From the NCBI GenBank assembly GCA_024235695.1, contig JACKLX010000007.1:103876-167875 (forward strand): DNA of 64,000 nt, given 5' to 3'. The DNA comes from Accumulibacter sp. Lineage in GTDB: Bacteria; Pseudomonadota; Gammaproteobacteria; Burkholderiales; Rhodocyclaceae. Made by a program: the position numbers and the translations under genes. The notes under the pieces were generated by a model. That model had not been told where the DNA came from and did not search any database. It worked only from the letters and a program-made list of their open reading frames with translations. This document shows, piece after piece, positions 19,375-27,762 of this stretch; the stretch's first letter is position 1; the number at the start of each line of letters is the position of its first letter.

Positions 19375-21762
19375 TCAGTTACGCAGAGGCTTGCCGGTTT
19401 CCAGCGTGTGCCGGATACGCTGCTGCGTTTTCTCGTTCTTCAGCAGCTCGACGAAGAGTTTGCGCTCGACGCTCAGCAGCCACTGCTCGTCGACCAGCGA
19501 ACCGGTCTCGATGTCGCCGCCGCACAGCGCGACTGCCGCCGCCCTGGCGACAGCGTAGTCGTGCGCCGAAATCATGCCGCCTTCCTTCATGTTGGCCAGC
19601 ATCATTTCGCAGTTGGCGATGCCGGTACGGCCGGCAACCTTGATCCGCCGGGGCGACAGCCGCGCGCAATGGCCCGCCTCGGCCAGCGCGCGCGCTTCGC
19701 GCAGCGCCACGTAGAGCAGTTCGTTGGCGTTGAAGACGATCTTGTCCGAATCGACGGCGAAGCCAAGCTCTCTGGCCTGCACGCCACTCTTCGACACCGT
19801 CGCCATGGCGATGGTCATGAACACCGGCTGGATGAACTCGAATGGGTCGTTGCCGGCGGTTCTGGCGGCCTGCTGCGCGGCGCGGATGGCGAACTCCTTG
19901 CAGCCGCCGCCGGCCGGAATCAGGCCGACCCCCGCCTCGACCAGACCGATATAGCTCTCGAGCGCGATCACCCGTTTGGCCGCGTGCATCAGGAATTCAC
20001 AGCCGCCGCCCAGGGCCATGCCCTGCACGGCCGCGACCACCGGGACCTGGGCGTATTTCAACGCCATCGCGGTGTTCTGGAACTCGGCGACGTACTTTTC
20101 GAGCAAGTCGAACTGACCGGCGGCGATCGCCTCGGCAACTTCCTTGAGGTTGGCGCCGAAGGCAAACGGTGCTTCGTGCCAAAGGACCAAGGCATGAAAA
20201 TCGGCCTCGGCACGGGCGACAGCGTGCTGCAGGCCAATGATCACGTCACGGCCGAGAGTGTGGTTGCGGGTCGTGACGCTGACGATGGCGATACCTTCGT
20301 CGATCTGCGGCAGTTTCCACAAGCGCACTCCCTCGTTTTCCCAGACCGTGCAGCCAGCGGCTGCTTGCTCGCCGAGCACCCGCTCGGGGAAGATCTGCCG
20401 TTGGTAGACCGGCAGGGTCGAGCGTGGCTGGTAGGTGTCGGCGCTGGCCGAGTACGAACCTTCCGGGGTGTGTACGCCACGCTGCGCGACGCCGCCGAAG
20501 ACCCACGCCGGCAACGCCGCCGGGCTCATCGCCCGACCCGCGTCGACATCGGCCTTGACCGCTTCGGCGATCGCCTGCCAACCAGCGGCCTGCCAGCTTT
20601 CGAAGGGACCCTGTGCCCAGCCGAAACCCCAGCGCATGGCGAAGTCGATATCGCGGGCGTTGTCGGCGATGCCGGCAAGGTGAAAGGCTGCGTAATGAAA
20701 GATGTCGCGGAATATCGCCCAAAGAAACTGGGCCTGAGGATGCTCGCTGGCGCGCAGTTGCGTGAACTTCTCGGCCTGGTCACGATTCCTGAGGATCGCC
20801 AGCACCGCAGGATCGATCTCGGCGACGCTCTCACGATAATCCTGCGCGGCGAGGTCGAGAACCTTGATCGTGCGTCCGTCTTTGCGGAAGATGCCGCAGC
20901 GCGTCTTCTGGCCCAGCGCGCCGCTGGCGATCAGCGTCGACAGCCAGGCCGGGACGGCGTAGTGACCATGCCAGGGATCATCGGGCAGGGTATCCTGCAT
21001 GGTCTTGATGACGTGCGCCAGGGTGTCGAGACCGACCACGTCGGCGGTGCGGTAGGTGGCGCTCTTCGGGCGGCCGATGATCGGACCGGTCAGCGCATCG
21101 ACGACGTCGAAACCGAGGCCCAGCCGCTCGGTGTGATGCATAACTGCCAGCATCGAGAAGACGCCGACGCGATTGGCGACAAAGTTCGGCGTGTCGAGCG
21201 CACGAACGATGCCCTTGCCGAGCCGCGAGACCAGCCAGGACTCGAGATTGTCGAGCAGCTGGGGATCGCTACGGCGGGTCGCGATCAGTTCGACGAGTTG
21301 CATGTAGCGCGGCGGATTGAAGAAGTGAATGCCGCAGAAACGCGAACGCAAGGCATCGGGCAGCGCTTCCGACAGTCGGTTGATCGACAGGCCCGAGGTG
21401 TTCGAGGCGATGATCGCGTCGGGCGAGACGAAGGGGGCGATCTGGCGATAGAGATCGTCCTTCCACTCGGTCTTCTCGGCGATCGCCTCGATGATCAGGT
21501 CGCAGCCCTGCAGTTGCTCGAGGTGCTGCGAGTAGTTGGCGGCGTCGATATATGCGACGCGATCCCTGCTGGCCAGTGGCGATGGTTCGAGCTTGCGAAG
21601 CCCATCGATGGCCCGGTTGACGATCGCGTTGGCATCACCGTCCCTGGCAGGCAGGTCGAATAGCACTACCGGCACTTCGGCATTGGCGAAGTGCGCTGCG
21701 ATCTGTGCGCCCATCACGCCCGCCCCAAGCACCGCTGCCTTGCGTACGTAGAAGTTGCTCAA
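19375..21762 (-). CDS. 3-hydroxyacyl-CoA dehydrogenase/enoyl-CoA hydratase, FadN-type domain order
   Basis: A bifunctional beta-oxidation enzyme of about 795 residues. It starts with the NAD-binding Rossmann fold (AAVLGAGVMGAQIAAHFANA) and dehydrogenase motifs (IIEAIAEKTEWK, NTSGLSINRL, GIHFFNPPRYMQLVELI), has a second dehydrogenase domain around residues 190-400, and ends with a crotonase domain (GANLKEVAEAI, ALGGGCEFLMHAAKRV, LVEAGVGLIPAGGG). This order is the reverse of FadB/FadJ and matches FadN-type proteins. I choose the TTG at 21762 because AGGAGG precedes it at proper spacing; an ATG at 21828 is further upstream. Confidence 0.9.
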   Translation of the reverse strand: MSNFYVRKAAVLGAGVMGAQIAAHFANAEVPVVLFDLPARDGDANAIVNRAIDGLRKLEPSPLASRDRVAYIDAANYSQHLEQLQGCDLIIEAIAEKTEWKDDLYRQIAPFVSPDAIIASNTSGLSINRLSEALPDALRSRFCGIHFFNPPRYMQLVELIATRRSDPQLLDNLESWLVSRLGKGIVRALDTPNFVANRVGVFSMLAVMHHTERLGLGFDVVDALTGPIIGRPKSATYRTADVVGLDTLAHVIKTMQDTLPDDPWHGHYAVPAWLSTLIASGALGQKTRCGIFRKDGRTIKVLDLAAQDYRESVAEIDPAVLAILRNRDQAEKFTQLRASEHPQAQFLWAIFRDIFHYAAFHLAGIADNARDIDFAMRWGFGWAQGPFESWQAAGWQAIAEAVKADVDAGRAMSPAALPAWVFGGVAQRGVHTPEGSYSASADTYQPRSTLPVYQRQIFPERVLGEQAAAGCTVWENEGVRLWKLPQIDEGIAIVSVTTRNHTLGRDVIIGLQHAVARAEADFHALVLWHEAPFAFGANLKEVAEAIAAGQFDLLEKYVAEFQNTAMALKYAQVPVVAAVQGMALGGGCEFLMHAAKRVIALESYIGLVEAGVGLIPAGGGCKEFAIRAAQQAARTAGNDPFEFIQPVFMTIAMATVSKSGVQARELGFAVDSDKIVFNANELLYVALREARALAEAGHCARLSPRRIKVAGRTGIANCEMMLANMKEGGMISAHDYAVARAAAVALCGGDIETGSLVDEQWLLSVERKLFVELLKNEKTQQRIRHTLETGKPLRN

Positions 21763-21836
21763 GCTGTCCTCCTTCTCCTGGTTCAGGTTGTCCACGCTCG
21801 CCGGGAGCACTCTTCGGCATTTCCCCACGAGGATTA

Positions 21837-21853
21837 TTAAACGAACGTTTGAA
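21837..21853 (-). promoter_or_regulatory. PsrA-like operator upstream of the FadN-type gene
   Basis: TTAAACGAACGTTTGAA on the plus strand, a near-palindrome fitting the CAAAC-N4-GTTT core reported for PsrA of Pseudomonas. The same 17 bases, inverted, occur at 30955-30971 before the TetR gene. It touches the -10 box of the promoter at 21853, so bound repressor should block initiation. Confidence 0.72.
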
Positions 21854-21880
21854 TTATACCTTGTCGATGCTTGCCGTCAA
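21853..21880 (-). promoter_or_regulatory. Sigma-70 promoter of the FadN-type/thiolase operon
   Basis: On the minus strand, TTGACG (21875-21880), a 16-base spacer and TATAAT (21853-21858), about 90 bases before the TTG start. The operator lies immediately downstream of the -10 box. Confidence 0.65.
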
Positions 21881-22538
21881 GCGAGCCGCCGCGGCCGACG
21901 ACGGCCTGCCTGTCAGATCGGCATAGGGGCAGCCATGGCGGCTGCCTCCCTGCCACACCGCCCGCCCCGCCGGCGCCGGCAGCTGACGCCATGCCCGCTG
22001 CAGATCGGCGGAAATTGACCCACCGTTGGCGCGCGCCAACACCCAGGTTTTCGCCTCGGAGCGGGGTCAAGGGCCTCCCTGCAGCCACACCGCCCGCCGA
22101 GTACGCCGGGAATGGCTGTGTGCGCCGGCAGCTGACGCCATGCCAAGGCGCTGCATCGACATACGGCCAACACGCCTTCGCGCTTGCTCCTTCACCTCCG
22201 CTCTCGGACTTCTTCGGCCACGCCTCGGGCTACGACGACCCTGACTTCTCGCTCCGGCTCGACACCGTCGCCCTCTCAGGCACAAGGCGAGATCTACCCA
22301 GCCAAGGGCCGCACTCCTTCGCTGCACAAGCGCCGGAGCCACGCCATCTCGCCCTGATCACGAGAGCTTCGCGGCATGGCGCCGGCTCGCCCTGCGCCGC
22401 AGCGCCTTCCATCCGGTTCCGGTCGATCGGCTCGCCGCTTCGATCCACGCTGCCTCCCCACCCACACTCGGCCATCCTCACGCAGTTGCGTTTCACCTCG
22501 TTCGCTGTGATCAACCTGCATCGCGACTCGCTGCCGCA
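21881..22538. other. Gene-free spacer between the two fatty-acid operons
   Basis: About 660 bases upstream of the FadN-type promoter and downstream of fadL. Frames in both directions look random in composition (Arg/Pro/Ala-rich shadows). It contains the direct repeats noted separately and ends in a tandem terminator. Confidence 0.55.
21945..22144. repeat. Pair of diverged direct repeats in a gene-free spacer
   Basis: Segments 21945-21997 and 22074-22144 share cctccctgc, ccacaccgcccgcc and an exact 23-bp core gcgccggcagctgacgccat plus gcc (21975-21997 and 22122-22144). The unit is neither a tRNA nor a recognised IS end. It could be part of a dispersed intergenic repeat of the genome. Confidence 0.6.
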
Positions 22539-22565
22539 AAAAAAGTGCGCCCATGCTGGGCGCAC
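22538..22565 (-). terminator. Second intrinsic terminator downstream of fadL
   Basis: A perfect 9-bp stem (gtgcgccca / tgggcgcac, loop tgc, 22545-22565) followed on the minus strand by seven Ts (22538-22544). It backs up the hairpin at 22575. Confidence 0.8.
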
Positions 22566-22569
22566 CACA

Positions 22570-22601
22570 AAAAAAAAAAGCCCCGGACTACGGGGCTTTT
22601 T
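22570..22601 (-). terminator. Intrinsic terminator of fadL
   Basis: The stem aaaaagccccg / cggggcttttt spans 22575-22601 with a 5-base loop, 21 bp after the fadL stop, and on the minus strand runs into a long T-tract. Confidence 0.9.
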
Positions 22602-22622
22602 CTTGAGAGATAGAAGGTGCGA

Positions 22623-23933
22623 TCAGAAGGCCAGCGAGTACTGCGCTCCGAGAATCCAGACGCTGGAATCGTAGTTGCCGGTCACCGTGCCACGGTTGGT
22701 CAAGGGATTCGCGCTGCTTTCGTTCTGGTTGATCTTGGTGTTGGGGATGTACAGGTAGGCCAGGCCGAATTCAACGGTCTGCTCCCTGGCTGGCTTCCAT
22801 TGCGTACCGAAGGTAAACCAGGTGCGATCGTTGTCCGGCAGCGAGGTCAAACGCGTGCTGGCATTCTTGACCGGCGTCTGGTCGTAGGCAATCCCGAACA
22901 TGAACTTGATCGTGTCGGTGTACTTGTAGTTGGCGCCCAGGGCAAACCGCCAGGTGTCGTCGAAGTTCGCGTGCAGGATCTGCGCGGGTTGGCCATAAAG
23001 CGGCCCCGACGTGCGGATGATGTCCACGTCCTGGATCGAACTCCAACCGGTCCACGAGACGTCGCCGAGCATTTCCCAGCGATCGCTCAACTGCTGCGTC
23101 ACGCTCAAAATCGCCGTGTCCGGCACTTTCAGATCGGCTTTCACGTCGCTCGAGCCACCGCGCGCGATCAGGGTACGTGCCGTGGCGATCGAAAGCGGCG
23201 CACCGTCCGCGGTCAAATCGACCTTGCCGTCGGTGTGATACTGGATCGCCGAGCGATAAGAGAGTCCGATCTTGGTTGCCGGCGATAGCGTGAACAACGC
23301 GCCGATGTTCCAGCCCCAGGCATCGTCGCTGATGCTCATGTGACTTTTCACCCCGGCCAGACCAGGAACGATCGCCACCTGCCGATAATAATCAGCGTTG
23401 ATCTTCTGCCAGCTGACGCCGGCACCCAGCGAAACCGTCTCGTTGACGCGGTAGGCGATCGACGGGTTGATGTTGATCGTCTCGATGTCGAATTCGTTCG
23501 ATTGGGCACTGCCTTTCCACGGCTTGTCGTACTTGGTGGCATTACCGAACGGGGCACCAATCCCGAGGCCGACGTAGAGGTCCTTGTTCAGCGCCCAGGA
23601 GAGATAGCCATTCGGGATGAACTTCCAGCTGCCCGCATCGCCGCCGTCACCCGCAACGCCAAAGACGCCAACCCTGGATCCGTCGTTATCGAACTTGAAG
23701 CTCGGTCGCACTGCCGTCAGTCCAGCAGACAGCTCGCGTGCCTGCAGTTGCGTCATGCCGGCCGGATTCCAGAATATCGTGCTGGCGTCGTTTGACTTGG
23801 CGGCCGAGCCAGCGTAGGCATTGCCGAGCCCACTGCCCTGCTCCAGCAACTGAAAACCGGACGCGCCGGCCGCACCCGAAAACGCCACCAGCAAGAGCGC
23901 CGGAAGCAACTTCATCGAAATCTGCTGTGACAT
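22623..23933 (-). CDS. fadL: FadL-type outer-membrane long-chain fatty acid transporter
   Basis: A 436-residue outer-membrane beta-barrel that admits long-chain fatty acids. It has a signal peptide (KLLPALLLVAFSGAAGASG), the family N-terminus GFQLLEQGSGLGNAYAGSAA and SNDASTIFWNPAGMTQL forming the hatch, alternating barrel strands, and a C-terminal strand ending in Phe (GAQYSLAF) as needed for BAM insertion. Start ATG at 23933 follows GGGGGAG with six bases between; an in-frame start at 23978 is less likely. It lies downstream of the thioesterase gene and probably has its own promoter too. Confidence 0.92.
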   Translation of the reverse strand: MSQQISMKLLPALLLVAFSGAAGASGFQLLEQGSGLGNAYAGSAAKSNDASTIFWNPAGMTQLQARELSAGLTAVRPSFKFDNDGSRVGVFGVAGDGGDAGSWKFIPNGYLSWALNKDLYVGLGIGAPFGNATKYDKPWKGSAQSNEFDIETININPSIAYRVNETVSLGAGVSWQKINADYYRQVAIVPGLAGVKSHMSISDDAWGWNIGALFTLSPATKIGLSYRSAIQYHTDGKVDLTADGAPLSIATARTLIARGGSSDVKADLKVPDTAILSVTQQLSDRWEMLGDVSWTGWSSIQDVDIIRTSGPLYGQPAQILHANFDDTWRFALGANYKYTDTIKFMFGIAYDQTPVKNASTRLTSLPDNDRTWFTFGTQWKPAREQTVEFGLAYLYIPNTKINQNESSANPLTNRGTVTGNYDSSVWILGAQYSLAF

Positions 23934-23958
23934 TTTGGACTCCCCCGTGGATGTGAGC

Positions 23959-23982
23959 GGGTGTGGTTCTTTGGCCACACCC
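23959..23982 (-). promoter_or_regulatory. Leader hairpin upstream of fadL
   Basis: A perfect 8-bp stem (gggtgtgg / ccacaccc, 8-base loop) lies about 25 bases before the fadL start. A TTGACA at 24017-24022 could be the -35 of a promoter for it, but the matching -10 is weak. Without a T-run it is not a terminator; it may affect mRNA stability or translation. Confidence 0.45.
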
Positions 23983-24034
23983 TGATCGTGGTTTACAGGC
24001 TTATCCTAAGGCAGCGTGTCAAGAAAATCTTTAG

Positions 24035-24433
24035 TTAACGGCGGTCTGGAAGCAACTGCTTCTCTCCCTGTTGGTTTATTGCAACATAGGTGAGAACGGC
24101 CTCGGTGACCTTCACGGTGATCGGCCTGGTCGGGTTGCGTTCGGCGTAGACCTCGACCTTGACCTTGATCGACGTCCGCCCGGTTTCGAGCACTTCCGCA
24201 AAGAAGCTGACGACGTCGCCAACCGACACGGCTTGCTTGAACAGGAAGGAATTGACCGCCACCGTCGTGACCCTGCCGCGCGCCCGGTGCATCGCCGGAA
24301 TCGCGCCGGCGACGTCGACCTGCGCCATGATCCAGCCGCCGAAAACGTCACCTTGCGGGTTGACGTCGGCGGGCATCGGCATCACCCGCAGAACCGGCTG
24401 CTTGTCGGGCAAGCGAGTGATCATCTCAGTCAT
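24035..24433 (-). CDS. YciA-like acyl-CoA thioesterase
   Basis: A 132-residue hot-dog-fold thioesterase that hydrolyses acyl-CoA to free acid and CoA. Family motif NPQGDVFGGWIMAQVDVAGAIPA holds the catalytic Asp region; VTTVAVNSFLFKQAVSVGD and the late VTEAVLTYVAI strand fit YciA. Its start overlaps the end of the fadJ-like gene by 8 bases (an alternative ATG is at 24424). It may relieve acyl-CoA overload during fatty-acid growth. Confidence 0.88.
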   Translation of the reverse strand: MTEMITRLPDKQPVLRVMPMPADVNPQGDVFGGWIMAQVDVAGAIPAMHRARGRVTTVAVNSFLFKQAVSVGDVVSFFAEVLETGRTSIKVKVEVYAERNPTRPITVKVTEAVLTYVAINQQGEKQLLPDRR

Positions 24434-26354
24434 GCCGGCTCTTCAGGTAGTTGAGCGGCCCGCCGGTAAATGGTGCAAAGCCGGTACCGAAGATCACGCC
24501 GGCGTCGGCGAGATCGGCATCGGCGACTATGCCGTCACGCAGCAGTTGCTGCGTGCGATCGAGCAGCGGCTGCAGCAGGCGGTCCGCCAGCCCGGCCGGT
24601 ACCGCTGCCGCCGCGGCCTTCGCCGGTTTGCCTTTGCGGTAGTCGTAGAAGCCCTTGCCTGTCTTCTTGCCGAGGTGCCCGGCGGCGAAGCGCTCGCGCA
24701 GGCACTTCGGTGGCTCGGCGTCGTTGCCGGCGAGGCTCTTGCCGGCAGCCATGGCGACGTCGAGCCCGACCATGTCGACCAGTTCGATGGGTCCCATCGG
24801 CATGCCGAAGGCGATCATCGCCTGGTCGACGGTCTCGGGTGAAAGGCCCTCGTCGACCGCCCGCATCGCTTCCAGCATGTACGGCCCGAGGACTGCATTG
24901 ACCAGGAATCCAGGGGCGCTCTTCACCGGCAATGGCAGACGATCGATCTGCTTGACGAAGGCCATGGCACGCTGCAGCATCTCCGGGTCGGCGCCCTCTG
25001 CGGCGACCACTTCGACCAGTGGCATCCTGGCAACCGGGTTGAAGAAATGAATTCCGATCAAGCGCGCCGGGTTGTTCAGCGCGCCATGCAAATCCTCGAT
25101 CCTGAGGCTCGAGGTATTGCTTGCCAGCAGCGCGTCCGGCCGGATCAGCGCATCGAGCTTGCGAAGCAGGGCGCGCTTGGCCTCGAGATCCTCGAAGATC
25201 GCTTCGATCACCACGTCGGCACGGCTGGCACCGTGGCCATCGGGGTCCGGAATCAGGCGGTCCATCACCCTGCGCAGATCGCGCGGGTCCTTGATGCGTC
25301 GGCGGTACGCCGCATAGGCGCGCTGCAGGGCCGGGGCGATACGTTCGATTCCCTGATCCTGCAGAGTTACCGTCAGCCCGCGCAGCGCGCACCAGGCGGC
25401 GATATCGCCACCCATCACCCCGGCACCGATGACGTGCAGGTGCCGCGCCGGGCTGGCACTGCCCTTTCCGAAGCCCTTGAGACGCTCCTGCATGAAAAAG
25501 ACCCGCACCAGATTGCGCGCCGTTGGCGAACGCACGATGCGGTCGATCAGCTCGGGGGCCGCCAGCGCGTCGCCGCGATGCTCTTGCCAGATGTCGATAA
25601 TCGCGTAGGGGGCGGGATAGTGCTCGCTACGCGCACGCTTGGCCACCTGCTTTCTCGCCGCGCGCGCGGCCAGACCGCGCAATGGCCCATTGAGTAGTCG
25701 CTGCAGCAAGGGCGGACGGCGACGCGGCTGATCGGCAAGGACCAGCATCGCCGCGGCGTTGTCCATCACCCGCGGCGGCACGCAGTCGTCCGCCAGACCG
25801 AGCCGTTTGGCACGCCTGGCGTCGATGCTCTTGCCGGTCAGCATCATGTCCAGCGCCGCCTGCGCACCGATTCGTTCCGGCAGCCGCAACATGCCGCCCC
25901 AGCCCGGAACGATCCCCAGCATCACCTCGGGCAGGCCCATTCGCGTCGTTGGCTCGTCAACCGCCAGCAGATAGCGACACGCCAGCGCCAGTTCCAGGCC
26001 GCCACCAAGGCAATGACCACGCACCAGCGCCAGGGTCGGATAGTTGAGCCCGGCAAGGCGATTGAACAGTTGCCAGCCGCGCCTGACCAGCTCGATGCCC
26101 TTTTCCGGCGTATCGAGTTGCGTGAATTCCTGGATGTCGGCGCCGGCGATGAAGCCGGCCGGCTTCCCGGAACGGAAGATCAGCCCCCGCGGTGGTTTGC
26201 CGTCGAAACCATCGAGAATCCGCGCCAGCTCGCTCATCACCGTGCTCGAAAGCGAGTTCGCCGACTCGCCGGCCTTGTCCAGGGTCGCCCAGGCGAGGCC
26301 TGTGGCGTCGACTTCGACTTGCCAGTGCTGGTAGCGAGAGGCATCGATATTCAT
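24426..26354 (-). CDS. fadJ: Enoyl-CoA hydratase/3-hydroxyacyl-CoA dehydrogenase, FadJ/FadB alpha-subunit type
   Basis: A 642-residue multifunctional beta-oxidation enzyme with the classical order: crotonase domain first (FIAGADIQEFTQL, RGHCLGGGLELALACRY, LPEVMLGIVPGWGG), then the Rossmann dehydrogenase (HVIGAGVMGGDIAAW, VIEAIFEDLEAKRALL, NTSSLRIEDLHG, GIHFFNPVARMPLVE) and C-terminal domains (GFLVNAVLGPYMLEA, GPIELVDMVGLDVA). ATG at 26354 is preceded by AGGAGA. It is shorter than E. coli FadB. FadJ and FadB types are hard to separate here, so the symbol is tentative. It follows the thiolase gene by 31 bp. Confidence 0.88.
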   Translation of the reverse strand: MNIDASRYQHWQVEVDATGLAWATLDKAGESANSLSSTVMSELARILDGFDGKPPRGLIFRSGKPAGFIAGADIQEFTQLDTPEKGIELVRRGWQLFNRLAGLNYPTLALVRGHCLGGGLELALACRYLLAVDEPTTRMGLPEVMLGIVPGWGGMLRLPERIGAQAALDMMLTGKSIDARRAKRLGLADDCVPPRVMDNAAAMLVLADQPRRRPPLLQRLLNGPLRGLAARAARKQVAKRARSEHYPAPYAIIDIWQEHRGDALAAPELIDRIVRSPTARNLVRVFFMQERLKGFGKGSASPARHLHVIGAGVMGGDIAAWCALRGLTVTLQDQGIERIAPALQRAYAAYRRRIKDPRDLRRVMDRLIPDPDGHGASRADVVIEAIFEDLEAKRALLRKLDALIRPDALLASNTSSLRIEDLHGALNNPARLIGIHFFNPVARMPLVEVVAAEGADPEMLQRAMAFVKQIDRLPLPVKSAPGFLVNAVLGPYMLEAMRAVDEGLSPETVDQAMIAFGMPMGPIELVDMVGLDVAMAAGKSLAGNDAEPPKCLRERFAAGHLGKKTGKGFYDYRKGKPAKAAAAAVPAGLADRLLQPLLDRTQQLLRDGIVADADLADAGVIFGTGFAPFTGGPLNYLKSRHD

Positions 26355-26385
26355 GCAGTGTTCTCCTGTTTTCCCGAAATGGCGA

Positions 26386-27675
26386 TCAGGCGACCGTTTC
26401 AACGAGCATCGCGCCACCCTGACCGCCACCGATGCAGATCGCGGCGACGCCACGCTTGGCCCTGGCTTCACGCAGCGCGTGCAGCAGGTGCAGGACGATG
26501 CGGGCGCCGGAAGCGCCGACCGGGTGGCCGACGGCAATCGCACCGCCATCGACGTTGAGGCGCGCCCGCGACAAGCTGCCGAGCGCCGCCGGCAGATCGA
26601 GCTGCTCACGGCAATAGGCGTCCGACTCCCAGGCCGCCAGGCAAGCCAGAACCTGCGCGGCAAACGCCTCGTTGATCTCCCAGAGATCGACGTCATCGAG
26701 TCCGAGACCATGACGTTGCAGGATTGGCGTCGTGGCATGCACCGGACCGAGGCCCATCTGCGCCGGATCGAGGCCAGCCCACTGGCTATCGGTGATCTTG
26801 CCCAGCGGCGCAAGACGCCACTGCTCGACAACCGCCTCGGAAGCCAGGATCAGCCACGCTGCACCGTCGGTGATCTGCGAGCTATTGCCCGGCGTCACGC
26901 GGCCGTAGCGGCGATCGAAAAACGGCTTCAGCTTGCTCAGCCCGGCGACGCTCGAATCGGCGCGGACACCGTCGTCGTTACCATGGACCTGGCCCTGGCC
27001 ATCGACCAGCGGAACAATCTCACCGAAACGCCCAGCGGCACGCGCGGCGACGGCGCGCTGGTGGCTACCAACGCTGTATTGATCCATTTCCTGACGCGAA
27101 ATGTCGAAGCGCCAGGCGAGATTCTCTGCGGTCTGGCCCATCAGCAGGCCGATCACCGGATCGGTCAGTCCTTTCATCAGCCCGATCACCGGCGACAGCA
27201 GCTGCGCCGGGCGCAGCTTGGCGAACTGGGCGGCCTTCTGGCCGATCGTCCTGGCCTGCATCATCTGTGCGAACCAGCGCACCATCGACTCGGAATACAG
27301 CAGCGGCGCATGCGAGAGCGCGTCCACGCCGCCGGCCAGGACCAGCTGCGCGCGGCCGTTCTGGATGTTGGCGATCGCCGAGTCGAGGGCTTGCATGCCG
27401 CTGGCGCAGTTGCGCATCACCGTCCAGCCCGGCACCTTGTCGCCGCAACCCAGCCGTAGCGCGACGACCCGCCCGATATTCACCTCGTCGGGCGAGGGAC
27501 TGGCGCAGCCGAGAATCACTTCGTCAAGATCGGTCGGCGCGAACGGCTGACGAATCAGCAACGCGCGTCCCGCCTGCACTGCCAGATCGCTCGCCGCGAA
27601 CGGGCTGGGCGCGTTGCGGCCCTTGAGAAATGGCGTTCGAGCGCCATCGACGACATACACCGGCTGGAATCCCAT
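26386..27675 (-). CDS. fadI: Acetyl-CoA C-acyltransferase, FadI-like thiolase
   Basis: A thiolase of about 429 residues. The nucleophilic Cys is in TVMRNCASGMQALDSA, the NEAFAAQ loop is present, the His is in DGGAIAVGHPVGASGAR, and the C-terminal Cys is in VAAICIGGGQGGAML. Start chosen at ATG 27675 (MGFQPVYVVDG) with AAGGAA upstream; an in-frame start at 27708 adds a Lys/Met-rich lead. It differs from the second thiolase at 18152, being longer with an insertion around VIGLMKGLTDPVIGLLMGQ. It should act with the FadJ-like enzyme directly downstream. Confidence 0.9.
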   Translation of the reverse strand: MGFQPVYVVDGARTPFLKGRNAPSPFAASDLAVQAGRALLIRQPFAPTDLDEVILGCASPSPDEVNIGRVVALRLGCGDKVPGWTVMRNCASGMQALDSAIANIQNGRAQLVLAGGVDALSHAPLLYSESMVRWFAQMMQARTIGQKAAQFAKLRPAQLLSPVIGLMKGLTDPVIGLLMGQTAENLAWRFDISRQEMDQYSVGSHQRAVAARAAGRFGEIVPLVDGQGQVHGNDDGVRADSSVAGLSKLKPFFDRRYGRVTPGNSSQITDGAAWLILASEAVVEQWRLAPLGKITDSQWAGLDPAQMGLGPVHATTPILQRHGLGLDDVDLWEINEAFAAQVLACLAAWESDAYCREQLDLPAALGSLSRARLNVDGGAIAVGHPVGASGARIVLHLLHALREARAKRGVAAICIGGGQGGAMLVETVA

Positions 27676-27762
27676 TTGCTTTCCTTTCTGCTTCATTTGC
27701 ATCGCCACGCCCGGAGGCCGGGAAGCAGGCTCTGCGCCAGCGGACGTGGGTTCGCCAGGTGC

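Noticed and set aside
19408-21663. Plus-strand frame of 751 codons antisense to the FadN-type gene
   Set aside because: No recognisable domains; the minus-strand product has complete dehydrogenase and hydratase motifs.
21871-22674. Plus-strand frame of 267 codons in the spacer after the FadN-type operon
   Set aside because: It is Pro/Arg/Ala-rich, crosses both terminators of the minus-strand fadL transcript and has no motif.
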